A DNA stretch of 64,000 nucleotides. Origin: Liolophura sinensis (taxonomy: Eukaryota; Mollusca; Polyplacophora; Chitonida; Chitonidae). Positions 38,139-50,764 of this stretch are shown piece after piece. The stretch's first letter is position 1. Each line of letters opens with the position of its first letter. The translations under genes and the position numbers were made by a program. The stretch is from the NCBI RefSeq assembly GCF_032854445.1, contig NC_088295.1:6016501-6080500 (forward strand). Reading direction: 5' to 3'. Under the pieces are notes generated by a model, which was given only the letters and a program-made list of their open reading frames with translations, was not told the DNA's origin and did no database searches.

Positions 38139-38824
38139 GTGAGTGCGAGTTTCTGAGATCGCGGTAGCTAGTCACGGGAAATACACAGGAATAGCGCAAC
38201 ATGGCACGTAACTGACGATATGCCTAAAACAGATTGTTGATTCACCACCGTGAAACCCTGTTAAGACTTCTCCATTTTCACATTAAGCTGAACAATTATC
38301 GGATTTAAATTGGCCAACACGAGAGTGTGTTTTGCTGCAGATTTCCCTCGTGGCAGCTTCATGTGGTACTAACTTCCTGTCAGTACAAAGTCATTGTTTC
38401 GGTGAATTCATTCGCAATGTGTTCTGTGTTAACAGTAATATTATAAATATATGAATATTTACTTAGTATTTTCAGTGTGCTAGAACATGCGCTCGTGCAC
38501 CAGACGAACATCAAGACCGTGCATCAAACCTCAGTGCAGAAATTAAGACCACGTGTTTAACTTGAAATTTTGGACTTCCCCTGCAAAACAGTTATAGACA
38601 TTTCCCACAATATAGAGCCTGCGGATTTTTTCCGCATAGTGGCCGTTTACCTGTCTCATCTTTCATTCGTTTTCTGTTCTCTTTACCTAATTCTATTGTG
38701 TCAAGGGCTGGAATGGAAAACAAAATATTTTCTTCATTATTGTTATTTATTTGTATTATTGTTATAGATAGTTAAAGATAAATACTGGGTTATATAACTC
38801 AAATTCCTCAAATATTTGTGACAG

Positions 38825-39077
38825 TGTGTGATCTTGTGGAGGCGGCTGTCCGGGGCCTGATCACAGTCCTCCCTCACACACAACAAACGACGGTCATCTC
38901 ACAGGCTGAGGCTCTCCACCTTCCCAACTTGGTGATTGACTTGCGGGTTTTCAGGTCACCACTTGGAAGAGATTTCTCTGTTGAGCTTAATCAGTCATCC
39001 GCCATCAACAGTCACATGGTCAAAGACATTCTTTCTGCCGTCGGCTGGACAACAGCGGCTGTCGTTTGAAGTCATTG
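38825..39077 (+). pseudogene. iGluR-A exon 3: ATD lobe 1, phase-broken end
   Basis: It follows TTGTGACAG and reads VCDLVEAAVRGLITVLPH, SQAEALHLPNLVIDL, KDILSAVGWTTAAVV, then TGA at 39067. The donor GTAATC follows at 39078. The helix-strand pattern ending in GW-x-x-A-x-V is that of an iGluR ATD before its V-(Y/F)-E strand. The next exon needs phase 1 (G plus AT gives Asp of DTTKRDK), but the length here gives phase 2, so a small indel lies near the TTTGAAG run. Confidence 0.72.
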
Positions 39078-39134
39078 GTAATCATTTGCTTCATTTACTT
39101 TATTTCATTTCACAGTATCACAGAATGTGAATAT

Positions 39135-42100
39135 ATGCATGAATTACATCAGCATCAGTACAGGCCAACGTCTTGATCTGTCCATGGACAGTATTCACGC
39201 TGCACAAATTGCCAGTACAGGCCAACGTCTTGATCTGTCCATGGACAGTATTCACGCTGCACAAATTGCCAGTACAGGCCAACGTCTTGATCTGTCCATG
39301 GACAGTATTCACGCTGCACAAATTGCCAGTACAGGCCAACGTCTTGATCTGTCCATGGACAGTATTCACGCTGCACAAATTGCCAGTACAGGCCAACGTC
39401 TTGATTTGTCCATAGACAGTATTCACGCTGCACAAATTGCCAGTACAGGCCAACGTCTTGATCTGTCCATGGACAGTATTCACGCTGCACAAATTGCCAG
39501 TACAGGCCAACGTCTTGATTTGTCCATGGACAGTATTCACGCTGCACAAATTGCCAGTACAGGCCAACGTCTTGATCTGTCCATGGACAGTATTCACGCT
39601 GCACAAATTGCCAGTACAGGCCAACGTCTTGATTTGTCCATAGACAGTATTCACGCTGCACAAATTGCCAGTATTGGCCAACGTCTTGATCTGTCCATGG
39701 ACAGTATTCACGCTGCACAAATTGCCAGTACAGGCCAACGTCTTGATCTGTCCATGGACAGTATTCACGCTGCACAAATTGCCAGTACAGGCCAACGTCT
39801 TGATCTGTCCATGGACAGTATTCACGCTGCACAAATTGCCAGTACAGGCCAACGTCTTGATTTGTCCATAGACAGTATTCACGCTGCACAAATTGCCAGT
39901 ACAGGCCAACGTCTTGATCTGTCCATGGACAGTATTCACGCTGCACAAATTGCCAGTACAGGCCAACGTCTTGATTTGTCCATGGACAGTATTCACGCTG
40001 CACAAATTGCCAGTACAGGCCAACGTCTTGATCTGTCCATGGACAGTATTCACGCTGCACAAATTGCCAGTATTGGCCAACGTCTTGATTTGTCCATAGA
40101 CAGTATTCACGCTGCACAAATTGCCAGTATTGGCCAACGTCTTGATCTGTCCATAGACAGTATTCACGCTGCACAAATTGCCAGTATTGGCCAACGTCTT
40201 GATCTGTCCATGGACAGTATTCACGCTGCACAAATTGCCAGTATTGGCCAACGTCTTGATTTGTCCATAGACAGTATTCACGCTGCACAAATTGCCAGTA
40301 TTGGCCAACGTCTTGATTTGTCCATAGACAGTATTCACGCTGCACAAATTGCCAGTATTGGCCAACGTCTTGATCTGTCCATGGACAGTATTCACGCTGC
40401 ACAAATTGCCTGTATTGGCCAAGGTCTTGATCTGTCCAAATACAGTATTCACGCTGCACAAATTGCCAGTATTGGCCTACGTCTTGATTTGTCCATGGAC
40501 AGTATTCACGCTGCACAAATTGCCAGTATTGGCCAATGTCTTGATCTATCCATAGACAGTATTCACGCTGCACAAATTGCCAATATTGGCCAATGTCTTG
40601 ATCTGTCCATAGACAGTATTCACTCCTAAAAAAGTTGCCAGTACAGGCCAACGTCTTGATCTGTCCATGGACAGTATTCACGCTGCACAAATTGCCAGTA
40701 CAGGCCAACGTCTTGATCTGTCCATGGACAGTATTCACGCTGCACAAATTGCCAGTACAGGCCAACGTCTTGATCTGTGCATGGACAGTATTCACGCTGC
40801 ACAAAATTGCCAGTACAGGCCAACGTCTTGATCTGTCCATAGACAGTATTCACGCTGCACAAATTGCCAGTACAGGCCAACGCCTTGATTTGTCCATGTA
40901 CAGTATTCACGCTGCACAAATTGCCAGTACAGGCCAATGTCTTGATCTGTCCATAGACAGTATTCACTCTGCACAAATTGCCAGTACAGGCCAACGTCTT
41001 GATCTGTCCATGGACAGTATTCACTCTGCACAAATTGCCAGTACAGGCCAACGTCTTGATCTGTCCATGGACAGTATTTACGCTGCACAAATTGCCAGTA
41101 CAGGCCAACGTCTTGATCTGTCCATAGACAGTATTCACGCTGCACAAATTGCCAGTATTGGCCAATGTCTTGATTTGTCCATAAACAGTATTCACGCTGC
41201 ACAAATTGCCAGTATTGGCCAAGGTCTTGATCTGTCTTTTGACAGTATTCACGTTGCACAAATTGCCTGTATTGGCCAACGTCTTGATCTATCCAAATAC
41301 AGTATTCACGCTGCACAAATTGCCAGTATTGGCCAACGTCTTGATTTGTCCATAAACAGTATTCACGCTGCACAAATTGCCAGTATTGGCCAATGTCTTG
41401 ATCTGTCCATAGACAGTATTCACGCTGCACAAATTGCCAATATTGGCCAATGTCTTGATCTGTCCATGGACAGTATTCACTCCTCAAAAATTGCCAGTAT
41501 AGGCCAACGTCTTGATCTGTCCTTGGACAGTATTCACGTCGCACAAATTGCCAGTATTGGTCAACGTCTTGATCTGTCCATAAACAGTATTCACGCGGCA
41601 AAAATTGCAAGTATTGGCCAACGTCTTGATCTGTCCATAGACAGTATTCACGCTGCACGAATTGCCAATACAGACCAGTGTCTTGATCTGTCCATAGACG
41701 GTATTCACGCTGCAAAAATCCCCGGTATAGGCCAACGTCTTGATCTGTCCATGTACAGTATTCAATCTGCACAAATTGCCAGTATTGGCCAATGTCTTGA
41801 TCTGTCCATGTACAGTATTCACCCTGCAAAAATTGCCAGTATTGGCCAATGTCATAATCTGTCCATGTACAGGCCAAGGTCTTGATCTGTCTTTTGACAG
41901 TATTCTCGTTGCACAAATTGCCAGTATTGGCCAGTGTCTTGATCTGTCCATGGACAGTATTCACGCTGCACAAATTGCCTGTATTGGCCAACGTCTTGAT
42001 CTGTCCATGAACAGTATTCACGCTGCACAAATTGCCAGTATTGGCCAACGTTTTGATTTGTCCATGAACAGTATTCACGCTGCACAAATTGCCAGTATTG

Positions 42101-42797
42101 GCCAATGTCTTGATCTGTCCATAGACAGTATTCACGCTGCACAAATTGCCAATATTGGCCAATGTCTTGATCTGTCCATAGACAGTATTCACTCCTCAAA
42201 AATTGCCAGTATAGGCCACGTCTTGATCTGTCCATGGACAGTATTCACGCTGCACAAATTGCCAGTATTGGTCAACGTCTTGATCTGTCCATAAACAGTA
42301 TTCACGCGGCAAAAATTGCAATTATTGGCCAACGTATTGATCTGTCCATAGACAGTATTCACGCTGCACGAATTGCCAATACAGACCAGTGTCTTGATCT
42401 GTCCATAGACGGTATTCACGCTGCAAAAATTGCCAGTATAGGCCAACGTCTTGATCTGTCCATGTACAGTATTGATTCTGCACAAATTGCCAGTATTGGC
42501 CAATGTCTTTATCTGTCCATGTACAGTATTCATGCTGCAAAAATTGCCAGTATTGGCCAATGTGATAATCTGTCCATGTACAGGCCAACGTCTTGATCTG
42601 TCCATGGACAGTATTCATGCTGCAAAAATTGCCAGTATTGGCCAATGTCTTGATCTGTCCATGTACAGCATTCATGCTGCAAAAATTGCCAGTATTGGCC
42701 AATGTCTTGATCTGTCCATGTACAGCATTCATGCTGCAAAAATTGCCAGTATTGGCCAATGTCTTGATTTGTCCATGTACAGTATTCATGCTGCATT
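39135..42797. repeat. 57 bp tandem array, about 64 copies, in iGluR-A intron 3
   Basis: The unit contains CCAGTACAGGCCAACGTCTT, GATCTGTCCATGGACAGTAT and TCACGCTGCACAAATTG. Identity is very high in 39.1-40.6 kb and falls toward 42.8 kb. Two subtypes (TACAGG and TATTGG) are grouped, with TACAGG predominating on the left. Because 57 is a multiple of three and the unit lacks stops in several frames, open frames up to 561 codons run across it on both strands (for example a 19-residue STGQRLDLSMDSIHAAQIA unit). Lack of splice context, changes of frame at 40.63 and 41.88 kb and position inside an intron argue against a protein. Confidence 0.97.
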
Positions 42798-43079
42798 AAG
42801 CATATTTTTGTTTGTTTATTTGATTGCTGTAAACAACGAATTGAAAAATCTTTCATTATTGTACTTCCAATGTTGATTCATCAGGTCTATGTGTGGAGGA
42901 AACCAAACCCGTTGCCAGGTAACTGAGAAACCAGTCATTCACAGAGAAAAACTGAAAGTGTTGAAGTTTGTATTTCAATAGTTAAAAAAATACACAGCTC
43001 CTTACAATTTAAAGAACAGGGTACTGTGGTTTAAGATCATTGAAATGCTGTTATTTCGTACTGTAAGTTAATGTAAGTC

Positions 43080-43885
43080 TTATTATATAATAGTTCGTGA
43101 AACCAGGAACCAGTTTCTGGTGATATATTTGTATTGGTAGGTTTCATTAGTAGATAATAGGACAAGGAAACAAGAAAACCAGCAACCAGTTTCTCGTGAT
43201 ATATCTGTATGGTTAGGTTTCATTCGTGGACAATAAGACAAGGAAACCAGAAAACGAGGCGGTATCGTTAGTGGATAATGTCATATGGAAGCAATGAAGC
43301 CGTGTCTCGTGATACTTCTGTCTGGGAGTGTCTCGTTAGTGGACAATGTCACAGGGGAGCCAGGAACACGTGTCTCGTGGTATTTCTGTGTGGGAGGGTC
43401 TCGTTAGTGGGCAATGTCACTAGGAAGGCATGAACACGTGTTTCGTAGTATTTCTGTGTGGAAGGTTCTCGTCAGTGGGTAATGTCTGGAAGCCAAAATT
43501 TATGGACAATGTCACAAGGAAACCAGGAACCCGTGTCTCCTGATATTTCTGTCTGGGAGGGCCTTGTTAGTAGACAATGTCATAAGCAAGCCAGGAACCC
43601 GTGTCTCCTGATATTTCTGTCTGGGAGGGCCTTGTTAGTAGAAAATGTCATAAGCAAGCCAGGTACCCGTGTCTCCTGATATTTCTGCCTGGGAGGGCCT
43701 TGTTAGTAGACAATGTCATAAGCAAGCCAGGAACCCGTGTCTCCTTGAATTTCTGTGTGGAAGGGTCTCTTTAGTGGGCAATGTCACATGAAAGTCAGAA
43801 ACCCGTGTCTCGTGGTATTTCTGTGTGTGTTGGGAGGGGTGGGGGGTCTCTTTAGTGGACAATGTCACAAGGAAGCTAAGGGCCC
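43080..43885. repeat. 68 bp tandem array in iGluR-A intron 3
   Basis: About 12 copies of a 68 bp unit: AAGCAAGCCAGGAACCCGTG, TCTCCTGATATTTCTGTCTG, GGAGGGCCTTGTTAGTAGAC, AATGTCAT. The best copies are 43,580-43,785 (repeats start at 43,581, 43,649 and 43,717). Left-hand copies are degenerate. It is unrelated by eye to the 57 bp array 280 bp upstream. Confidence 0.93.
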
Positions 43886-44104
43886 GTTTCACAAAGCTGA
43901 TATGTTATGTGAACGAAACTACCATAGGCAACTGTAGGTATCCCGCCGCCATAGTAGTTACGTGCAGACATCGTCTCGTTCTCAAGATAACAAGCTTTAT
44001 AAAATGCTATTATACTTTATACATGAAAAACTAAGTTCTGTTTGTGGTTTCGAAGGTTTCAACCTGTTTAGTGCATGACCTTTTCCATGTCGTTTTGTCA
44101 CTAG

Positions 44105-44280
44105 ATACCACAAAGCGTGATAAACTTTTGCGGGAACTACGCCGGCAACTTGTACACATGTGCGTGTTTTCGTTAACGGCGACCTCTGGACACTACATAA
44201 AGGTCAATCCGGATACGATATTGTTCCCAGGAAGCATTTGGTTTACATTGGTAGAGGCGATATCTGGAGAAGGTTCGCAG
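44105..44280 (+). pseudogene. iGluR-A exon 4: ATD lobe 2
   Basis: Acceptor TTTTGTCACTAG, donor GTATGG. Starting in phase 1 it reads DTTKRDKLLRELRRQLVHMC, VFSLTATSGHYIKVNPDTI, LFPGSIWFTLVEAISGEGSQ, with no stop and phase 0 at the end, matching exon 5. Helix, strand, helix and the IWFTL strand fit the second ATD lobe, where the family often has Y-x-W. A competing frame (VRVFVNGDLWTL) was considered but does not fit either junction. Confidence 0.68.
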
Positions 44281-45540
44281 GTATGGCCAGGGATACATTT
44301 CATTGTCGCTCAGTGCAGGCACTGGGAGGTACTGGGCATAATTTGGAACTATCACTAGGAGGAATACCAAAAAAAATAATTTTGTAATTTGTTGAACGCA
44401 AAAGTTGAAGCATTGTTAACATATCGATCTGAAATTTGAGAGCTGAAGTGTTTGAGACATTATTGAGTGCTTCCAGTGTCGGAATTGCAAGCAATAACTT
44501 CGTTGGGGAAAAAGTGCAATGTAAACTTATCCCCCTGGGTGCATGCGGAATATACCCATCCGTGAATAATTCTTCCGTCACCGGTGCCAGGCATTTGTTA
44601 AATTTACTATCGAAGAGTGAATTTAACTGTATCTGCAAAAAGAATACATATTCAATGGTGTAGGGTACTGGCAGGGCTCACGAGAAATAACGGTGTGAAA
44701 AACAGTAAGAAATAGAGCTCGTGATATTTGCAGGCGAGAGTGGGATGCCGTGACAAATAGAAGTAGTAATTGTTATGAACCTTGGATTGATTGGTTTATG
44801 ATCGATGGTTGTTTAACACCATATTCTAAATTCTGGATCTAAATGTAGATATGACGTCCTTAACACACAAATCAATATAACTAACAAAGCTTAGGACTGG
44901 AACTAGTGGTCTTGAGCTGGACGCATGTAGTTGGCGCCTTAAAAACCAAATGGACTTCATGCTTTTGTCCGACGTACTAGGACGTTTTTAGTGTTTGACA
45001 CTATCTAAGTGTCTGTGCCTGGTGGAATCGAAGTATAATGCAATGGAAGGCTGTGTAGTTTCAACCAAGCACGATCTTAAACTGCATATGTAAGCTGACA
45101 AAATGCTAAATCAGTTCTGACTGAACAGTTTCATAAATATGAAAAACATTTGAAAATAAAATGCAATAACTACTCTATTTGGGTAAAATACCATTCATTA
45201 ATTTATGATGTCCTCAGACAAACACTAAATTTGGCAAATCAACACTTTTTCAAATAGAATACGTATTTATAAATGCAGATATAGATATAAACAACCTGGA
45301 GCAAAGGCAAAGCACCATCATGGTGCTGATATGTCCGATAATTAACCCATCCACAGAGGTGACCCTGACTATACGAGCGGAAGCCCGCTACAGTTTGGTA
45401 ATACATTGTGGTATGTTGGTGGATCAAAACCTGCCACTGAACTAAATCATGAGAAACATGTTATATATTAAGTAACATGATCAAAATTGACCAGAACAAG
45501 AAATATTTATGTTCCGTCTTCTAATTTTATGTTTCTGCTG
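44281..45540. other. Intron of iGluR-A, no other gene seen
   Basis: Unique intronic sequence without a supportable gene or repeat array. Confidence 0.5.
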
Positions 45541-45825
45541 ACGAACCTATGGGGGCCTCCATGACGGAGGTGATCACAGTGCCAGAGCGGCGCAATGACT
45601 CGCGTCTGTCACCAATGCGGTCGCTGTGAGTTCAAGTCCTGATCAAGCTGGCTTCCTCTCAGGCCGCAAGTGGGACGGTCTGCCAGCAGCCTGTGGTTGA
45701 TGGTGGGTTTCCCCACACCAGATGGCTGGCCGCTGTCGTATTCGAACCCGCGAAAAGGGATATACTCGCGAGTTCGTGGTTAAAAAAACAACAATCAAAT
45801 AATTAAAAATAAATAGATAAAAAAA
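45540..45825 (+). mobile_element. SINE family 1, including its tRNA-like head
   Basis: It starts with a decayed head (GGGGCCTCCATGACGGAGG, then GCGCAATGACTCGCG), followed by CACCAATGCGGTCGCTGTGA, GTTCAAGTCC (box B), AAGCTGGCTTCCTCTC and GTGGGACGGTCTGCCAGCAG. It ends in an ATTCGAACCCGCG...GTTCGTGGTT variant and an A-rich tail. With the minus-strand head at 53.8 kb it defines the full family structure: tRNA-like head, body, A-rich or AAAT tail. Confidence 0.85.
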
Positions 45826-45927
45826 TAAAGAACGAACCTGTGATTGTGAATTTGGGTAATTCAAAACAGCGATAACAGTATGATGTTTTTCCTTAGGTGT
45901 TGAAGGTGGAACATTTTATATATGTAG

Positions 45928-46128
45928 GCAACATATTTGTTGAGTGACGTGCGTTTCCGGTTCGTCATTTCTGACGTAACGCCACAGGAAGCCCTTGTGA
46001 CACGCAAGGCGGATGTACACGCTAATGTGGTGTTTGTGACAGAGAAGTGGAGAGATTGTATGCGGGAACAAAGGCGGGAATGGGTGGAAGTTAAACACCT
46101 GGTGACAAGTGATCAAGCCAACCCAAGT
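45928..46128 (+). pseudogene. iGluR-A exon 5: ATD
   Basis: Acceptor TATATGTAG, donor GTAAGT, 201 bases, phase 0 at both ends. It reads ATYLLSDVRFRFVISDVTPQ, EALVTRKADVHANVVFVTEK, WRDCMREQRREW, VEVKHLVTSDQANPS. No stop is present. Assignment rests on position, phase and composition, since this ATD segment is poorly conserved between receptors. Confidence 0.6.
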
Positions 46129-46414
46129 GTAAGTCAACTGTATGGTGGTAGAATTTGGCGGGTGTAGTACAAAACTTATTTCCATTTTAGATATTGACGA
46201 GACGGAAAAGAGGTAACTGACAAAAAGTGATTGTGGGTCAACAACTAAATATTGAAATAGGGAAAAAATGACAATTGGGACAGAATTTACGTCAACCAAG
46301 TTTACTCAAACGCTCACCTGATATTGGACATCTTGTTACCAGACACCTTCGCACTTTATACAACATGGGAATCCACTTATATTTTTTCATACATTAAACA
46401 GTTACTATACTTTT

Positions 46415-49400
46415 CATCTTCAGACTGTTTTACCACGTGGAGGTGCTCAAACCTTTTCCATGTTTCAGCTATTGAACAGCCTGCTGCTTGAGGCTATCAA
46501 AATATTTTGTCAAAAGGAGTTTGCGCTGTGTATCTCTATGCTTCAGACATTGGCTGTCTTGTTTGCCTCAGGGAACTTTATCAAACCTCTCCATGTTTCA
46601 GATATTTGACGGTCTATTACCAAACACCTTCAGACGGCTTTGTCACACGGAGCTTTATCAGCACAGTCTGTTACCAAACACCTTCAGACGGTTTTCTCAC
46701 ATGGAGCTTTATCAGACCAGTCTATTACCAAACACCTCCAGGCGGTTTTGTCACACGGAGCTTTATCAGCACAGTCTATTACCAAACACCTTCAGACGGT
46801 TTTGTCACACGGAGCTTTATCAGCACGGTCTATTACCAAACACCTTCAGACAGTTTTGTCACATAGAGCTTTATCAGCACTGTCTATTACCAAACACCTT
46901 CAGACAGTTTTGTCACACGGAGCTTTATCAGCACAGTCTATTAACAAACACCTTCAGACGGTTTTGTCACACGGAGCTTTATCAGACCAGTCTATTACCA
47001 AACACCTTCAGACGGTTTTGTCACACGGAGCTTTATCAGCACAGTCTATTACCAAACACCTTCAGACGGTTGTGTCACACGGAGCTTTATCAGCACTGTC
47101 TATTACCAAACACCTTCAGACAGTTTTGTCACATGGAGCTTTATCAGCACTGTCTATTACCAAACACCTTCAGACAGTTTTGTCACACGGAGCTTTATCA
47201 GCACAGTCTATTAACAAACACCTTCAGACGGTTTTGTCACACGGAGCTTTATCAGCACAGTCTATTACCAAACACCTTCAGGCGGTTTTGTCACACGGAG
47301 CTTTATCAGCACAGTCTATTACCAAACACCTTCAGACGGTTTTGTCACACGGAGCTTTATCAAACCCTCTCTATGTTTCAGATATTTGACGGTCTATTAC
47401 CAAACACCTTCAGACGTTTTTGCCACACGGAGCTTTATCAGCACAGTCTATTAAAAAAACCCTTAGACGGTTTTGTCACAGGGAGCTTTATCAGCACTGT
47501 CTATTACCAAACACCTTCAGACGGTTTTGTCACACGGAGGTTTATCAGCACTGTCTATTACCAAACACCTTCAGACGTTTTTGCCACACGGAGCTTTATC
47601 AGCACAGTCTGTTACCAAACACCTTCAGACAGTTTTCTCACACGGAGCTTTATCAGCACAGTCTATTACCAAACACCTTCAGACGGTTTTGTCACACGGA
47701 GCTTTATCAAACTTCTCCATGTTTCAGATATTTGACGGTCTATTACCAAACACCTTCAGACGTTTTTGTCACACGGAGCTTTACGAGCACGGTCTATTAC
47801 CAAACACCTTCAGACGGTTTTGTCACACGGAGGTTTATCAAACCCTCTCCATGTTTCAGGTATTTGACGGTCTATTACCAAACACCTTCAGACGGTTTTG
47901 TCACAGGGAGCTTTATCAGCACAGTCTATTACCAAACACCTTCAGACGGTTTTGTCTCACGGAGGTTTATCAGCACAGTCTATTACCACACACCTTCAGA
48001 CTGTTTTGTCACACGGATCTTTATCAAACCCTCTCTATGTTTCAGATATTTGACAGTCCTGTACCAATCACCTTCAGACGGTTTTGTCACGTGGAGCTTT
48101 ATCAAACCCTCTCCATGTTTCAGATATTTGACGGTCCTGTACCAATCACCTTCAGGCGATTTTGTCACACGGAGCTTTATCAAACCCTCTCCATGTTTCA
48201 GATATTTGACAGTCCTGTACCAATCACCTTCAGACGGTTTTGTCTCACGGAGCTTTATCAAACCCTCTCCATGTTTCAGATATTTGACAGTCCTGTACCA
48301 ATCACCTTCAGACGGTTTTGTCACACGGAGCTTTATCAAACCCTCTCTATGTTTCAGATATTTGACAGTCCTGTACCAATCACCTTCAGACGGTTTTGTC
48401 TCACGGAGCTTTATTAGACCATCTCCGTGTTTCAGATATTGGACAATTTGTCACTAGATGGCTTCAGACTGTTTTTTTTTATCACTTGGATTTTCCTTCA
48501 TTTATCTCTGTGTTTCAGATATTGGACAGCTTGTTACTGGATGCTTTCAGACGGTTTTGTCATATGGATTTTTCTCTGTTTATCTCTGTGTTTCAGATGT
48601 TTCAGATATTTGACGGTCTATTACCAAACACCTTCAGACGGTTTTGTCACACAGAGCTTTATCAGCACGGTCTATTACCAAACACCCTCAGACGGTTTTG
48701 TCACACGGAGCTTTATCAGCACTGTCTATTACCACACACCTTCAGACGGTTTTGTCACACGGAGCTTTATCAGCACAGTCTATTACCAAACACCTTCAGA
48801 CGGTTTTGTCACACGGAGCTTTATCAGCACAGTCTATTACCAAACACCTTCAGACGTTTTTGTCACACGGAGCTTTATCAAACCCTCTCCATGTTTCAGA
48901 TATTTGACAGTCTATTACCAAACACCTTTAGAAGGTTTTGTCACACTGATCTTTATCAAACCTTCTCCATGTTTCAGATATTTGGCGGTCTATTACCAAA
49001 CACCTTCAGACGGTTTTGTCACACGGAGCTTTATCAAACCCTCTCCATGTTTCAGATATTTGACAGTCTATTACCAAACACATTCAGACGGTTTTGTCAC
49101 AGGGAGCTTTATCAGCACAGTCTGTTACCAAAGACCTTCAGGCGATTTTGTCACACGGAGCTTTATTAGACCATCTCCGTGTTTCAGATATTGGACAATT
49201 TGTCACTAGATGGCTTCAGACTTGTTTTTCACTTGAATTTTCCTTCATTTATCTCTGTGTTTCAGATATTGGACAGCTTGTTACTGGATGCTTTCAGACG
49301 GTTTTGTCATGGATTTTTCTCTGTTTATCTCTGTGTTTCAGATGTTGGACAGCTTGTTACTAGATGCTTTCAGGCGGTTTTGTCATACGGTTTTTTCTCT

Positions 49401-49455
49401 CTGTGTTTCAGATGTTGGACAGCTTGTTACTAGATGCCTTCAGACTATTTTGTCG
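46415..49455. repeat. 54/78 bp tandem array carrying an intron 3' end, AG acceptor and exon start
   Basis: Short units are 54 bp (ACAGTCTATTACCAAACACC, TTCAGACGGTTTTGTCACAC, GGAGCTTTATCAGC; starts at 46,771, 46,825, 46,879). Long units are 78 bp and add AAACCCTCTCCATGTTTCAG ahead of ATATTTGACAGTC. The first copy reads TTTTCCATGTTTCAG then CTATTGAACAGCCTGCTGCT, translating in the phase needed after exon 5 to LLNSLLLEAIKIFC. The last copies read TTTCAG then ATATTGGACAGCTTGTTACT (ILDSLLLDAFRRFC). The array therefore looks like amplified splice acceptor plus exon start of the receptor. About 50 copies are present. Open frames up to 415 codons are by-products of units divisible by three. Confidence 0.9.
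46469..46512 (+). pseudogene. Candidate iGluR-A ATD exon start (first array copy)
   Basis: After CCATGTTTCAG the frame reads LLNSLLLEAIKIFCQKE in phase 0, as required after exon 5. The pattern resembles the ATD helix in which receptors have Y-D-A-V-x-x-x-A-x-A. The exon's true 3' part cannot be identified, because copies at both ends of the array run into unrelated or stopped sequence. Confidence 0.4.
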
Positions 49456-49779
49456 TGGAAGTTGGGCACATCCCCCATAACTACACCGAAAGAAGCTGTA
49501 CTGTGTTCCACCCTATTCCTCTTCCCAATGTAACCAGCCTCCCCAATCTTCTGGTAACTCCCCTTACTTTTCCTTAAGGTCAAGCCTTCCATTTTGTACT
49601 CAGCCACCAAATAACTCTGAAATAAGAAGTTAAATGCTGACTATATCCGTTGCTGTTATACTCTTTCTTTGGAAAATTGCATATGCTGATGGGTTTCTCT
49701 ATAATCTTGAACATAAAATATGACATAATATTGGTGTTAGCTAACACACTTGTGAACAACCGAACACTGTCTTTGTGTT
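49456..49779. other. Short gap between arrays
   Basis: Unique sequence after the last acceptor-type copy. It could contain the rest of the ATD exon, but in frame it stops at HPP-TAA near 49,480. Confidence 0.45.
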
Positions 49780-50400
49780 GATGTGATAGTCTGTGGTGAT
49801 CGGGTATGTTGTGGCGATAGGAAAGGCTGTGGGTGTCAGGAAAGGCTATGGTAATGTGATAGGCTGTGGTGATCGTGTAGGCAGTGTCGGTGGGGTGGGC
49901 TGTGATGATGAGATAGGTTATGATGATAGGATAGGCTGTGTTGTTAGGATAAGCCATGATGATGGGATATGCTATGGTGATTTTAATAGCTATGATAATG
50001 GGATAGGCTATGATGGTGGGGTAGACTATGATGATTGGGTAGGCTATGATGATTGGATAGGCTATGATGATGGGATAAACCATGGTGATGGGATAGGCTA
50101 TGGTAATGGCATAGACTATAATGATAGAATAGGCTATGTTGATGAAATAGGCTTTGATGATGGGATAAGATATGGTGATGGGATAAGCTGTGTTGATGGG
50201 ATAGGCTGTGTTGATGAAATACGCTATGGTGATGGGATAGGCTATGATGATTGGATAGGCTATGATGATGGGATAAACCATGGTGATGGGATAGGCTATA
50301 GTGATGGTATAGACTATGATGATTGGAAAGGCTCTGATGATGGGAATGGCTAGCGTGACGGGATAAACCATGGTAATGGGATAGGTTGGCCTGGATAGTT
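49780..50400. repeat. 18 bp tandem array, GATGATGGGATAGGCTAT type
   Basis: About 34 degenerate copies of an 18 bp unit, strongly purine/GT-biased on the plus strand. Six codons per unit gives long GIGYDD-type (plus) and AYPIII- or SLSHHH-type (minus) frames, which I treat as by-products. Confidence 0.93.
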
Positions 50401-50764
50401 GTCTCAAACGAGAAAACTGTTGAGAACAAAAAAGTATGAGATAGTCTAATTTAGTGAAAAATTATTACATAGAGTTAATGGGACGGCTACAATCAACAGA
50501 GGTCACTAGCGGTATTTCCGCTCAAACACAAATCAGTGAACTTTATTGCAGGCCAGTCGTGTTCAAGTAATGTATATGCCCGGTTTACAATTCCCCTCTA
50601 TTACTTGCTATTCTTTCGTACTTCAAGTTCTTTTGTTTCACATCTCTTGATTTTCTGTCGCTTTATTAGGTCAATACAGTTCATTGTGTAAGTCACCCAA
50701 AAGTCGTTTGTGAACGTAGTGAGCATATCTTGAAAATACTTTTGCATTAAGCCTCTCGACTAAT

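Noticed and set aside
39118-42856. Very long open frames (447, 500, 561, 466 codons) on both strands
   Set aside because: They are read-through of a 57 bp array (19 codons per unit) inside an intron. Antiparallel frames are equally open, and frames switch at array irregularities.
44160-44387. Alternative frame VRVFVNGDLWTL in iGluR-A exon 4, implying a frameshift
   Set aside because: The other frame is continuous, fits both splice phases and contains an IWFTL strand typical of the ATD, so no shift is needed in this exon.
46488-49533. Long frames with TELYQHSLLPNTFRRFCH-type repeats as a repetitive protein
   Set aside because: Produced by 54/78 bp units that derive from a splice acceptor and exon start; overlapping frames are open at the same time and no gene context supports translation.
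49793-50407. Repetitive GIGYDD / AYPIII proteins
   Set aside because: By-products of an 18 bp array (six codons per unit), open on both strands with no start, splice or family evidence.
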